Source: Thermoplasmata archaeon
Lineage (GTDB): Archaea > Thermoplasmatota > Thermoplasmata > Lutacidiplasmatales > UBA184
Direction: 5' to 3'
DNA length: 64,000 bases
Assembly (NCBI GenBank): GCA_022749815.1
Contig: JAKIWV010000002.1
Span: 382,478-446,477, forward strand
Shown piece after piece: positions 28,526 to 36,634 of this stretch; position 1 is the first letter of the stretch; every line of letters starts with the position of its first letter. The translations under genes were made by a program, and so were the position numbers. Under the pieces are notes generated by a model. That model saw only the letters and a list, made by a program, of their open reading frames with translations, did no database searches and was not told where the DNA came from.

Positions 28526-28545
28526 TCGGCCAGAATTCTGGCCGA
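28526..28545. repeat. Perfect 20-bp palindrome upstream of the SUI1 gene
   Basis: TCGGCCAGAATTCTGGCCGA is its own reverse complement over all 20 bases. It lies 56 bases before the ATG of the initiation-factor gene in a 196-base spacer, a position suited to a regulator binding site or a strong hairpin in the leader. Confidence 0.75.
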
Positions 28546-28600
28546 ACGGACTCTAGAGGGCGGCGCCATTGGGGCGCTCGGCCGAGGAAATCTACGAATC

Positions 28601-28918
28601 ATGGGTAGCAACGAGTTCGACGAGATCCTGTCCGCGCTCGACCGGGAAACGGCCCGAATTCGTGTCCGCGTCGAACCCCGCCGATACAACAAGCCGGCCA
28701 CGGTCATCTCCGGCTTCCCGACGGGCACCGACCTCGCCGAGACCACGCGGCTGCTCAAGAACCGGCTCGCCACCGGGGGCTCCGTGGTCGAAGGAGAGGT
28801 CTACCTCCAAGGGGACCATCGCTCCCGGATCCGGCCGGAGCTCGAGAAGCTGGGCTTCGACCCGGAGACCATCGAGGTCTCGACCGACGAGCTCCCCCGA
28901 CGCGGCCGGCGGGACTGA
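28601..28918 (+). CDS. SUI1/eIF1-type translation factor
   Basis: 105 residues, the usual length for archaeal SUI1 proteins. The core is visible: IRVRVEPRRYNKPATVISGF, L-K-x-R-L-A-T-G-G-S-V-V-E-G-E-V, then LQGDHRSRIRPELEKLGF. In archaea aIF1 binds the small ribosomal subunit and polices start-codon choice. Some bacteria have YciH homologues, so this is supportive rather than decisive for the domain of life. It has its own promoter region containing the palindrome at 28526-28545. Confidence 0.88.
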   Translation: MGSNEFDEILSALDRETARIRVRVEPRRYNKPATVISGFPTGTDLAETTRLLKNRLATGGSVVEGEVYLQGDHRSRIRPELEKLGFDPETIEVSTDELPRRGRRD

Positions 28919-29032
28919 AGACACCTCTCGCCCGTGCCACTCCCGACCGGGGGTAGTTACCTTCGTGTAACCAAGCGCCTTAGTGATGCTCCGCCGAGAG
29001 GGCCGCGGGTCCCTCCCCAGGGAAAAGAAAGC

Positions 29033-29899
29033 ATGTCGAAGCCGTACGCCCACCCGGAAGTCGTCGTGGATGCCACCTGGGTCACCCAGCACGCCCAGGA
29101 CCCGAAGGTCCGGATCGCTGAGGTCGATTACGACCCCCAGGCCAACTACCACACCGGCCACATCCCCAACTCCATTCTCTTCGACTGGAAGAAGGACATC
29201 AACGACCTGGTCAAGCGAGACATCATTGACTCGGCGCAACTCCAGGCGCTGTTCCGAGCGAAGGGGATCCACCCCGACACGACGCTCGTGCTCTATGGGG
29301 ATTTCAACAACTGGTTCGCCGCCTACGCGTTCTGGGTGTTCAAGTACCACAATGTGGCGGACATCCGATTGCTGGACGGCGGCCGGAAGAAGTGGATCGA
29401 GGAGGACCGGCCGCTCACCAAGGACGTCCCGACACTGGCGGCGAGCAGCTTCACCGCGACCAGCCCGCCCAATGAGAAGCTCCGCGTCTACTTCGACGAC
29501 GTGCTGGGACGCCTTCCCGAAGTCCAGCACGGGAAGCTCGCGCTCGTCGACGTGCGCGGACCGAAGGAGTTCTCGGGAGAGATCACGGCGCCGCCGGAGT
29601 ACCCTAATGAATCGGCCCAGCGGGGTGGACACATCCCCGGCGCCGCGAACATTCCGTGGGCGCAGGCCGTCAAGGACGATGGGACGTTCAAGCCCCGTGA
29701 GGAGCTAGAGGCGCTCTACGCGCCGAAGGGCGTCACGCCGGACAAACCGGTGATCACCTACTGCCGGATCGGGGAACGGTCCAGCCACAGCTGGTTCGTG
29801 CTGAGGTACCTCCTTGGATACTCCGACGTCCGGAACTACGACGGTTCGTGGTCCGAGTGGGGCAACCGGGTCCGCGTGCCCGTCGAAAAGACCTTCTAG
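29033..29899 (+). CDS. Thiosulfate/3-mercaptopyruvate sulfurtransferase (two-domain rhodanese)
   Basis: 288 residues from ATG 29033. Two rhodanese domains: an inactive N-terminal one (NYHTGHIPNSILFDWKKD, LLDGGRKKW) and a C-terminal one with RGGHIPGAANIPWAQAV and the active loop CRIGERSSHSW, whose Cys takes up sulfur as a persulfide. It moves sulfane sulfur from thiosulfate or mercaptopyruvate to an acceptor. Its last four bases overlap the end of the convergent GcvH-TusA fusion gene, a likely sulfur-acceptor protein. Confidence 0.92.
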   Translation: MSKPYAHPEVVVDATWVTQHAQDPKVRIAEVDYDPQANYHTGHIPNSILFDWKKDINDLVKRDIIDSAQLQALFRAKGIHPDTTLVLYGDFNNWFAAYAFWVFKYHNVADIRLLDGGRKKWIEEDRPLTKDVPTLAASSFTATSPPNEKLRVYFDDVLGRLPEVQHGKLALVDVRGPKEFSGEITAPPEYPNESAQRGGHIPGAANIPWAQAVKDDGTFKPREELEALYAPKGVTPDKPVITYCRIGERSSHSWFVLRYLLGYSDVRNYDGSWSEWGNRVRVPVEKTF

Positions 29900-30615
29900 G
29901 CGCCCCGGACCTCTCCCGTCGCGGCGCGGCGGAGGCGCGGCACGGGCGTCGCTTCCTTGCGAATGAGGAAGTGGTAGAGGGTTCCCTCCTTCCGTTGGTG
30001 GAGGACGGAGTGGCCGGTCCGGTCGGACCAACGGACCAGCTCGATCGGGCTCGTGGGGTCATCGGTGACGAGCAGCACCACCTGCTCGGGAGCCTGGCGC
30101 GCCAGTTCCTCGTCGAGCCGAGCGAGCGTCGCCGAGCACTCGGAACCGATCTCATACATCTCGAGGTCGGGGGCCGCGGGGTAGCAATGGATCCGTTGCT
30201 CCCGGACGCGTGCCTCGAGTGCCGTCCGGATCGATTCAGGGGTCGCCAAGAGTCGAACGGGGTCCGTGGGGACGCTGGGAACAATTCGTACGACCCATCC
30301 GCGGTCGTACGGCGAATCGTTGAGGAGTTTCGGTCGGGTCGCGAGGGCCTCGTTCCGGGCGATCACTCGGGCCGTCACGGGGATCCGGAAGGGCGCCGTC
30401 GATCGCAGGCTCTCGAGGGTCGCGACGCTCCGACCCCGTTCGATAATCCCCTCGACGTCCCGGAATCGGACCGAGGTGTATCGGCCCGCAAACGCCGCCT
30501 GGACCGCGAGCAATCCCACCGAGAAGCTGAGCTCGTCCCGGTCGGGTCGGGTCCAGGTGTCGTTCTCGAAGTCCACTCGGCAATCGTCGGGAACCGAGCA
30601 GCCGAGAACCTCCAT
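29896..30615 (-). CDS. GcvH-like domain fused to a TusA-like sulfur carrier domain
   Basis: 239 residues. Residues 15-114 follow glycine-cleavage H protein closely (FSVGLLAVQ, LESLRSTAPFRIPVTARVIARNEAL, LLNDSPYDRGW), but the lipoylated Lys of the E-S-x-K motif is Arg71, so lipoylation at the standard site is impossible. Residues about 150-228 match TusA/SirA (LLVTDDPTSPIELVRWSDRTGHSV, YHFLIRK), with Cys160 (SECSATL) at the position of the TusA sulfur-carrying Cys, although the usual C-P-x-P is lost. A role as persulfide acceptor for the neighbouring rhodanese is inferred. A TATA-like box 26 bases before the ATG supports this start. Confidence 0.75.
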   Translation of the reverse strand: MEVLGCSVPDDCRVDFENDTWTRPDRDELSFSVGLLAVQAAFAGRYTSVRFRDVEGIIERGRSVATLESLRSTAPFRIPVTARVIARNEALATRPKLLNDSPYDRGWVVRIVPSVPTDPVRLLATPESIRTALEARVREQRIHCYPAAPDLEMYEIGSECSATLARLDEELARQAPEQVVLLVTDDPTSPIELVRWSDRTGHSVLHQRKEGTLYHFLIRKEATPVPRLRRAATGEVRGA

Positions 30616-30628
30616 CGCGGGCCCCTAG

Positions 30629-30919
30629 CTCGAGGGCGTTTATCGGTTATGTCTCTCGGACGCAACCCTCGCATGCGGAAAACACTTCGACAAGCCTTTT
30701 TGGGCTCCGGTCCCCCTTCGTAGCGGGGGTCTGGGTATCGTCGGATCCGCGGCACCGAGGCCGGGCCGCGCCCGCTGCGGGTGCGGACACTTCCCAACCC
30801 AACACATGGCAGTCGCCCCCGACTCGGTGGGGAAAGTCGGCGGGTTCCATTTGGCGCCCGTCGGGCCATGCACAGTCTGCGGAGCGACGGTTTGCGCGAG
30901 GTATACTCCGATCGGGTGA
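30629..30919 (+). other. Zinc-ribbon-like open frame without a normal start codon
   Basis: This frame is open between a TAG (30626) and a TGA (30917). It contains RCGCGHFPTQHM and, 28 residues later, GPCTVCGATVCARY, together C-x-C-G-H-x4-H ... C-x2-C-x4-C, like small zinc proteins and like the gene at 55053-55190. An upstream ACGKHF adds another Cys/His. There is no ATG, GTG or TTG before the first cysteines; the first ATG (30806) would cut the motif in half. It could be a gene with a non-standard start, one broken by a sequence error, a decayed gene, or chance. Confidence 0.3.
30638..30645 (-). promoter_or_regulatory. TATA-like box of the GcvH-TusA gene
   Basis: CGATAAAC on the minus strand, centred 26 bases before the ATG at 30615. 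Confidence 0.5.
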
Positions 30920-30940
30920 GCCCGGAACTGCCCGCGCACC

Positions 30941-31396
30941 TCAACCGTAGGCCGTCTTGATCAGGTAATCCTTGAGCTTCTGCATCCGAGGGTCCCAGAA
31001 GTGGAAGTGCCAGGACCGAGCGGCTTCCCAGGCCTCGCCCGCGCCCCATCCGATGTGCTCGAGCGTGACGTCGATGCCCTCGGGAGAGGGGGCGAGCCGG
31101 AAGTACACTCGGGTCACCGGGGACGGCTCGTTCATCAATCCCGCGAACTGCGGTGGCGCTCGCCACTCGTACCCGAGGTCCACGTCCGGAGTGAAGTGCG
31201 TCACCGTCCCGTGGGTCTCGAACGGGGAATCGCCCCCGAACCGAAGCCGGTAGGTTCCGCCGACCCGGTTCTCTACATGGGCCTCATCACATAGCCAGCC
31301 GGACAATCCGCCGGGCTCCGTCATGGCGGCGAAGATCATGTGCGTCGGCAGGGGGATCGTGACCTGGATAATGATGGGGTAGAGCTCTTCCTCCAT
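30941..31396 (-). CDS. START/AHSA1-like (SRPBCC) protein
   Basis: 151 residues with the AHSA1 pattern: an N-terminal strand and helix (IIIQVTIPLPTHMIFAAMTEPGGLSGWLCDEAHVE), the strand GGTYRLRFGG, then VTHFTPDVDLGYEWRAP, VYFRLAPSPEGIDVTLEHIGWG and a C-terminal helix with WHFHFWDPRMQKLKDYL. The fold is a beta cup holding a hydrophobic ligand or client segment; the Aha1 branch stimulates Hsp90, which Thermoplasmatota usually lack, so ligand binding is likelier. A second family member is at 49645-50097. Confidence 0.75.
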   Translation of the reverse strand: MEEELYPIIIQVTIPLPTHMIFAAMTEPGGLSGWLCDEAHVENRVGGTYRLRFGGDSPFETHGTVTHFTPDVDLGYEWRAPPQFAGLMNEPSPVTRVYFRLAPSPEGIDVTLEHIGWGAGEAWEAARSWHFHFWDPRMQKLKDYLIKTAYG

Positions 31397-31522
31397 CGGC
31401 GGGCCAGTTCCGGGCCGCCGCTAAAGAGTTTGCCCCATTAAATTCGGGAAGGGCCGTCGAGTTCTTCGACTCCCTCACGGACCCTTTAAGCCGGACCGGC
31501 CTCGCTCGGTGACGGCGATACG

Positions 31523-32479
31523 ATGGCGAAGCCTACTAGGGTCTTCTTCGTCTCGGACCTCCACGGTTCGGAGCGTTGCTTCCGGAAATTCGTGAATGCC
31601 GGAAGGGTCTATGAGGCCCAGGTGCTCTTGATCGGGGGAGACATCGCGGGAAAAACCATCACACCGCTCTACCCGGAGAAGGGGGGTTGGAGCGGCCTCT
31701 ATCTCGGCAGCCGTCGATGGGTTCAGACGGCCGCGGACCTCGACCGGTTCGAGGAGGACCTCCGGGCCACCGGATCGATACCGTATCGGACCTCCCCGGC
31801 AGAATGGGCCGAGATTTCCGAGGACCGGCGGCGGGCAGACGAACTCTTTCGGAAGCTGGCCCTCGAGGTGTTGCGCCGGTGGATCAGCTTCGCGGAGAGC
31901 CGCCTGCACGGCAGCGGCATACGGATGCTCATCGGGCTCGGCAACGACGATTTGGATGAGATGGAGGGGGTTCTCTCCGAGAGTAAGTACGTCGAGTTGA
32001 CCGACGGCCACGTCCTCCATCTCGACGATCGGCACGAATTGCTCACCCTTCCCTACAGCAACATCACTCCCTGGCACACGAATCGGGAGCTCTCCGAGCT
32101 CGAGATCGCGGAGCGCCTCCGGAAGGCCGTAAAACAGCTCGAGCATCCCGAACACACCGTGTTCAACATCCATGTGCCCCCCCACGGCACCCCACTCGAC
32201 CTCGCCCCCCGCCTCACTCCGGACCTGACGAAAGTGATGGGCCCCGGCGGAGAACCCGAGCTCGTCCATGTGGGCAGTTCCGCAGTTCGCGCGGCTATTG
32301 AGACGTACCGGCCCCTCCTGGGACTTCACGGCCACATCCACGAGTCGAAGGGGTTCACCCAACTCGATCGCACGCTCTGCATTAATCCGGGGAGCATCTA
32401 CCAGGAGGGAGTTCTCCAGGGGCTCGTCGTTGACCTTGATTTCGACGGGGTGAGGTCGCACGTCCTAACGACGGGCTGA
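31523..32479 (+). CDS. Calcineurin-like metallophosphoesterase (copy 2)
   Basis: 318 residues, the same length as the copy at 21379-22335 and collinear with it: VSDLHGSERCFRKF, GGDIAGK, LGLGNDD with the same Asp variant, YSNITPWHTNREL against YANMTPWHCPRDL, HVPPHGTPLDLAP, and GLHGHIHESKG. These shared unusual features show common descent and probably a shared substrate. TTTAA at 31485 lies 36 bases before the ATG. Its 3' end is 6 bases from the end of the convergent nucleotidyltransferase-like gene. Confidence 0.86.
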   Translation: MAKPTRVFFVSDLHGSERCFRKFVNAGRVYEAQVLLIGGDIAGKTITPLYPEKGGWSGLYLGSRRWVQTAADLDRFEEDLRATGSIPYRTSPAEWAEISEDRRRADELFRKLALEVLRRWISFAESRLHGSGIRMLIGLGNDDLDEMEGVLSESKYVELTDGHVLHLDDRHELLTLPYSNITPWHTNRELSELEIAERLRKAVKQLEHPEHTVFNIHVPPHGTPLDLAPRLTPDLTKVMGPGGEPELVHVGSSAVRAAIETYRPLLGLHGHIHESKGFTQLDRTLCINPGSIYQEGVLQGLVVDLDFDGVRSHVLTTG

Positions 32480-32485
32480 GCCGGC

Positions 32486-33529
32486 TCACGGAGCGGCGGG
32501 GCCCAGCCCCGAAGTCACGCCCAAGGATTCCACTGGCTCCCACCACTCTTTCTGGAGGAATCCGAAGCGCCGTTTCGGCTGCACCCGGTCCGTCACCGAT
32601 CGGAGGGCTTCCACATTTTGACGAACCATCGCTCGAGCAGTCGCGGGAAGCGCGTCATACGGAGGTGACTTCAGGAGGTGTTGCAGATTGAGCCGGGTCG
32701 TTGTCCAGAAGCCCCAGTTGGAGGCGAGGGGCTCCAAGAACCGCGCCGCAGAGATCTCGTCGACGCCCTCTCCCAGCCGCCGGTCGAGGAGCAATGCGAG
32801 GAGGTCGCGTACATCCTTGTCCTCCGGCCCGATGAGCAGCTCCCGCTTGCCGAAAGGGCCGAGCACACGGCCGGGCACTTGGGGGGCGTGCTCGACAGGA
32901 ATGCTCTGGATGAATTGGAGTTTGGAGAGCAGGAGCAAGGCGAGGGTCAGGGTGTGACGATGCTGGGGGGCTTGAGTAATGTCGGAGGTGAGATCCATAG
33001 TGTGACAGAAGCGGAACTCGTCCGCCAGCACATCAATCGTCCCCAGTTCGCCGTGGCCATCGACCACCTGGCTGACGTTGTGAAGCCGGAGGCGCCGGCC
33101 GCCCATGAGCGCATTGAACATCCGGTCGGCATGAGTCTCCACGACCGTGAGGGCGCTGCCGTGGCGAGACCCAAGCGCTAACAGCGCGGCGTGGACCTTC
33201 TTCGAGTCCGCGTGGTGGCAGGAGATATCGATGTCGTGGAGTGGCCGCCGGAGTCCGCTACGGATCGAGTTGCTCGAGGGAGACCGGAACCTGAACGCGA
33301 CCCCCCCCAGAAGGGCAATCGGGTGCGTCGGAGCGTCGACGGTGAGGGCGTGCAGCATCGCGACAGCACGGGCGAGGATTGGGTCGCTGAGGTCGACATA
33401 GTCCGCCAGGCCCAGCGCTTCGCGGGCGGTCTCCGGGTCGGTGCCGAACTCCAGGGGGAGGTGGAGCGGGAGCTTCTCCAAGGTGAAGGGGTCGACTACG
33501 ACCTCTACGGTGCCGGCCACTGAGGCCAC
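32486..33529 (-). CDS. Nucleotidyltransferase-fold protein (copy 2 of the paired family)
   Basis: 347 residues from GTG (a second GTG is three codons on). NTase elements: Gly75-Gly76 (LLGGVAFRF, Gly replacing the usual Ser), Asp99-x-Asp101 (LHDIDISC), Asp166 (TIDVLADEF). Then LLLSKLQFIQ, a cluster of acidic and helical residues (DKDVRDLLALLLDRRL) and SNWGFWTTTRLNLQHLL, the counterpart of DDWGFWYDADVNLRR in copy 1. The N-terminal 65 residues are extra compared with copy 1. The GG variation may weaken nucleotide binding. It lies 48 bases downstream of the permease gene on the same strand. Confidence 0.62.
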   Translation of the reverse strand: MASVAGTVEVVVDPFTLEKLPLHLPLEFGTDPETAREALGLADYVDLSDPILARAVAMLHALTVDAPTHPIALLGGVAFRFRSPSSNSIRSGLRRPLHDIDISCHHADSKKVHAALLALGSRHGSALTVVETHADRMFNALMGGRRLRLHNVSQVVDGHGELGTIDVLADEFRFCHTMDLTSDITQAPQHRHTLTLALLLLSKLQFIQSIPVEHAPQVPGRVLGPFGKRELLIGPEDKDVRDLLALLLDRRLGEGVDEISAARFLEPLASNWGFWTTTRLNLQHLLKSPPYDALPATARAMVRQNVEALRSVTDRVQPKRRFGFLQKEWWEPVESLGVTSGLGPAAP

Positions 33530-33577
33530 TTGAGAAGGCCCGGAGTCAAAAGCTCGACTTCGCCCCGAGAACCGGCC

Positions 33578-35236
33578 CTATTCAGGCGGGAGCTGCTTGT
33601 TGATGAGGTCGATCGGGAGCCCCCGGCTGCGTTGGATCACGTGCGATACCCCATAGATGACGAGACCGATGATGAACACGATGGGGAAGAGGGCGAGCTG
33701 ACTCCATTGGATGGCCTGGAGCGTGAATGCGGGGATGGCTGAGGCGTAAACGACCCAGAACGAGGCCCCGGCGGACAGGACGCCCACGAGAGTGATCAGG
33801 GGAAGTTTGCCGAGGCTGGTCTGGACAATCCGCGGCGAGGCACGGTATAGTTGCGGACGCAAGAACGGGAAAAAGGCCCCGGCGAGGCAGACAATACCAA
33901 CCGCCAACCAAAAACCGAAATTCGCGTAGGTCAGGAAGGCGAACAGCGTCGTGTAAGTCGTCAGCCACAGACAAACGAAGGCGAAGAAGCCGAGGATGAG
34001 CACCGTAACGTAGGGGACCCCGCCGCGAGAAACTCGGGCGACGAATGTAGGGAGGATCCGGTCAAAAGACCATGCGAACAGGTTCCGGGTAGGAATGATG
34101 AAGTAGATCAAGACAAACCCGAAGAACGTCAACGCGATTCCGAACGCGAGGAACGCTGACAGAAGAGCGTTATGAAGGATGTACGAAACGAGGAACAACG
34201 GGGAAGGGATCGCCGGGAAGCCAGCCCCGTAGCCGTAATTCCAGTTCGCGCTCGCCGCCACGAGGAAGTTGTGGCCGAACGTGTAGTAGGTTCCCGCATA
34301 GAGAAGGGCGATCAATGCGGCGAACAGTAGAGGGGAGCCGAAGATGGCGAGGCCCTGGGTTCGAGTGGGCGCACCCCGGATCTCACTTCCGAAGTACGCG
34401 GTGTTCGCATACCCAATGAAGCTCAACATCGTATAGACGATCCCGATGAGTAGGCCCGAGCCGGCGAACGCGATGCCCCCCGCCGACGTCATCGCACTGG
34501 TGTAGAACGTGTTGATCACGCATTGAACAGTGTTAGTTGTGCCAACCACGCCATTGCAAGTATTGGCGAGGTTCTGGGCGTTCGCGTTCCAGTCGGCGGT
34601 GAAGGTCGATTGGGGAGTGGTGAACAGGATGGCCATCATGATGACGAAGATCAGTCCGGAGACCAGGAAGATGCCCACCGCAGTCCGGAAGATCCACTTC
34701 GTCGGCAGGAGACTGATTAGAATAACCGCGCCGAGGATGACCGCCCCGATCCAGAACTGATCAGTCGCGCTCCCGGAAATAGTCGCCGCCATGTTGAGCG
34801 CCCAACTGTTGTTCCCGGTTACACCGTATCCGCCGAGAATCATGGGCACGCCGAAATGCGCGAAGTAGTTGGAAAAGAGCCCGGCCCACGAAACGAAGAT
34901 GAAGCTGAATGTGAGGTTAGTCGCGAAGCCAAGGCTGGGGTGGAAGATTCGGCCAACAAAGACGTAATCCCCCCCGGACCGGGGCATCGCACTCGCCAGC
35001 ATCCAGTAGACATAGGCGACGCCCAAGTTGAACACGACAGCGATAGCGACGGTTTCGGTCAGGTTGGCGGTCGGGTAGTAGAAGGACGCGAAGACCACCC
35101 AGAAGAAGTTGACGATGATTCCCATCCCAACCAGGTTTGCGAGAAGCGCCGTCCGTGGGCCAACCGTGCGGACCAGCCCGGAGGTCTGTCGAACATAGAG
35201 ACCCGGCTGCACCGTTGGTGTCGCGGGAACGTTCAT
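33578..35236 (-). CDS. APC-superfamily amino-acid permease (copy 2)
   Basis: 552 residues from ATG 35236. This start places YVRQTSGLVRTVG at the same distance from the N-terminus as FARKTSGLVKDLG in the copy at 17972, so the more upstream start (35293) is not favoured; a TATA-like GGAAATAAC at 35271-35279 would also fall inside that longer frame. About 12-14 helices, with AMPRSGGDYVFVGRIFHP as the conserved helix-2/3 segment. The C-terminus RSRGLPIDLINKQLPPE matches copy 1. A larger extracellular loop with two cysteines (NTCNG, VQCVI) lies near residue 230. The substrate is unknown. Confidence 0.88.
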   Translation of the reverse strand: MNVPATPTVQPGLYVRQTSGLVRTVGPRTALLANLVGMGIIVNFFWVVFASFYYPTANLTETVAIAVVFNLGVAYVYWMLASAMPRSGGDYVFVGRIFHPSLGFATNLTFSFIFVSWAGLFSNYFAHFGVPMILGGYGVTGNNSWALNMAATISGSATDQFWIGAVILGAVILISLLPTKWIFRTAVGIFLVSGLIFVIMMAILFTTPQSTFTADWNANAQNLANTCNGVVGTTNTVQCVINTFYTSAMTSAGGIAFAGSGLLIGIVYTMLSFIGYANTAYFGSEIRGAPTRTQGLAIFGSPLLFAALIALLYAGTYYTFGHNFLVAASANWNYGYGAGFPAIPSPLFLVSYILHNALLSAFLAFGIALTFFGFVLIYFIIPTRNLFAWSFDRILPTFVARVSRGGVPYVTVLILGFFAFVCLWLTTYTTLFAFLTYANFGFWLAVGIVCLAGAFFPFLRPQLYRASPRIVQTSLGKLPLITLVGVLSAGASFWVVYASAIPAFTLQAIQWSQLALFPIVFIIGLVIYGVSHVIQRSRGLPIDLINKQLPPE

Positions 35237-35447
35237 CCGGACACTCGGCGTTTCGGCTCCCATCAGAGCGGTTATTTCCGTGTCCCCCCGCACCGCCGGT
35301 CGGCGGCGCGACGCGGTCTAGCACGCTCAAGGCGAGGGGGGGTAAATACGTTGGCAAACGCGCTTTTCGAAGGTTTTCCTCTCTTGGGCGCAAGGCCGAG
35401 ACCACGAGGCGAACGACTCATGAGACACGCCCGTCTGCCCACGGACG

Positions 35448-36587
35448 ATGGAGTGGGATACTCGGCTGATTCATGAGGGACAAGACACGGATCCGCTCAC
35501 GGGTGCGGTCAACGTCCCAGTCTACTTGTCCACGACGTTCCGTCAGTCCTCCCCCGGGGTATCCAAAGGATTCGTGTACTCCCGTACCGGGAACCCGACG
35601 CGAGCCGCCCTCGAGCGAATCCTTGCGAAGCTTGAAAGCGGCGCCGGCGCCCTCGCGTTCGGCTCCGGCCTCGCGGCGATTTCTGCCTTGTTCATGAGCT
35701 ACCCGGCGGGCAGTCGGATCGTCGCAGGTGACGACCTCTACCATGGGAGCACGCGCCTCCTCGACGTCGCGCGGACCCACGGAGTGAAAGTCGATTTCGT
35801 CGATACGACACGCCTCGCAACGATCCGTCGATCGTTCACGGAGGGGGCTTCGGTGAACCTCCTCTACCTCGAGACCCCGACGAATCCGCTCCTCAAGATT
35901 ACCGACCTGCGGGGAGCCATCGCGATTGCACATCGCGGGCGGGCCCGGGTGGCAGTGGACAACACCTTCGCGTCGCCCGTGCTCCAACGGCCCCTCGAAT
36001 TAGGCGCCGATGTCGTGGTCCACTCGACGACGAAGTACATCGGGGGTCACAGCGACGTCCTGGGCGGCGCGCTCGTGGCTCGTTCCCGGTCGGTGCTTGA
36101 GCGGCTCCGATGGTTCCAGAACACCTCCGGGGGCGTGCCGAGTCCGTTCGATTCATACCTCATGATTCGTGGGATCCGCACCCTTGGTGTACGGGTGCGC
36201 CAACACGCCGAGAACGCGGCTCGGATCGCCCGGTTCCTCAACGGACACCCGAGGATCGCCCGGACGCTCTATCCCGGTCTTCCCCGCCACCCTGGGCACG
36301 CCACTGCCCGGCGGCAGATGGACCTGTACGGTGGGATGGTCTCCGCCGAAGTCGTCGGAGGGCGCAACGCCGCGATGCGCGTTGCGCGGCGGCTACAGCT
36401 GTTCACGCTCGGAGAAAGTCTTGGCGGCGTCGAATCGTTGGTCAATCATCCGGCGACGATGACCCACCGTGACCTGCCGGCGGCGGAACGGAAACAGAAA
36501 GGGATCTCCGACGGACTCCTACGATTCTCGGTGGGGATCGAAGACGCCGAAGATTTGATCGATGACCTCCGTCAGGCGCTCAGCTGA
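35448..36587 (+). CDS. Cystathionine gamma-lyase/synthase-type PLP enzyme
   Basis: 379 residues. It has the Cys/Met metabolism PLP fold: NVPVYLSTTF, YSRTGNPTRAALE, GSGLAAISALF near 75, LETPTNPLLKITDL, the VDNTFASP strand, and the PLP lysine in HSTTKYIGGHSDVLGG near residue 196. Such enzymes interconvert cystathionine, homocysteine, cysteine and methionine or cleave methionine to methanethiol; gamma-lyase and gamma-synthase cannot be separated on motifs alone. It is followed by a cupin gene with its own promoter. Confidence 0.9.
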   Translation: MEWDTRLIHEGQDTDPLTGAVNVPVYLSTTFRQSSPGVSKGFVYSRTGNPTRAALERILAKLESGAGALAFGSGLAAISALFMSYPAGSRIVAGDDLYHGSTRLLDVARTHGVKVDFVDTTRLATIRRSFTEGASVNLLYLETPTNPLLKITDLRGAIAIAHRGRARVAVDNTFASPVLQRPLELGADVVVHSTTKYIGGHSDVLGGALVARSRSVLERLRWFQNTSGGVPSPFDSYLMIRGIRTLGVRVRQHAENAARIARFLNGHPRIARTLYPGLPRHPGHATARRQMDLYGGMVSAEVVGGRNAAMRVARRLQLFTLGESLGGVESLVNHPATMTHRDLPAAERKQKGISDGLLRFSVGIEDAEDLIDDLRQALS

Positions 36588-36606
36588 TGGCGACTGGGCA
36601 TAGGTC

Positions 36607-36613
36607 GAAATAG
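36607..36613 (+). promoter_or_regulatory. TATA-like box of the cupin gene
   Basis: GAAATAG centred 25 bases before ATG 36635, identical to the box before ABC exporter operon 1. Confidence 0.5.
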
Positions 36614-36634
36614 CCCCGGCCCGTCCGCCCGCCG

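Noticed and set aside
30640-30939. Minus-strand open frame (99 codons) in the spacer before the GcvH-TusA gene
   Set aside because: Pro/Arg-rich with no family; it is antisense to the zinc-ribbon-like frame and would occupy the promoter of the GcvH-TusA gene.
31475-32461. Minus-strand open frame (328 codons) covering the second phosphoesterase
   Set aside because: Shadow frame; the plus strand carries complete phosphoesterase motifs.
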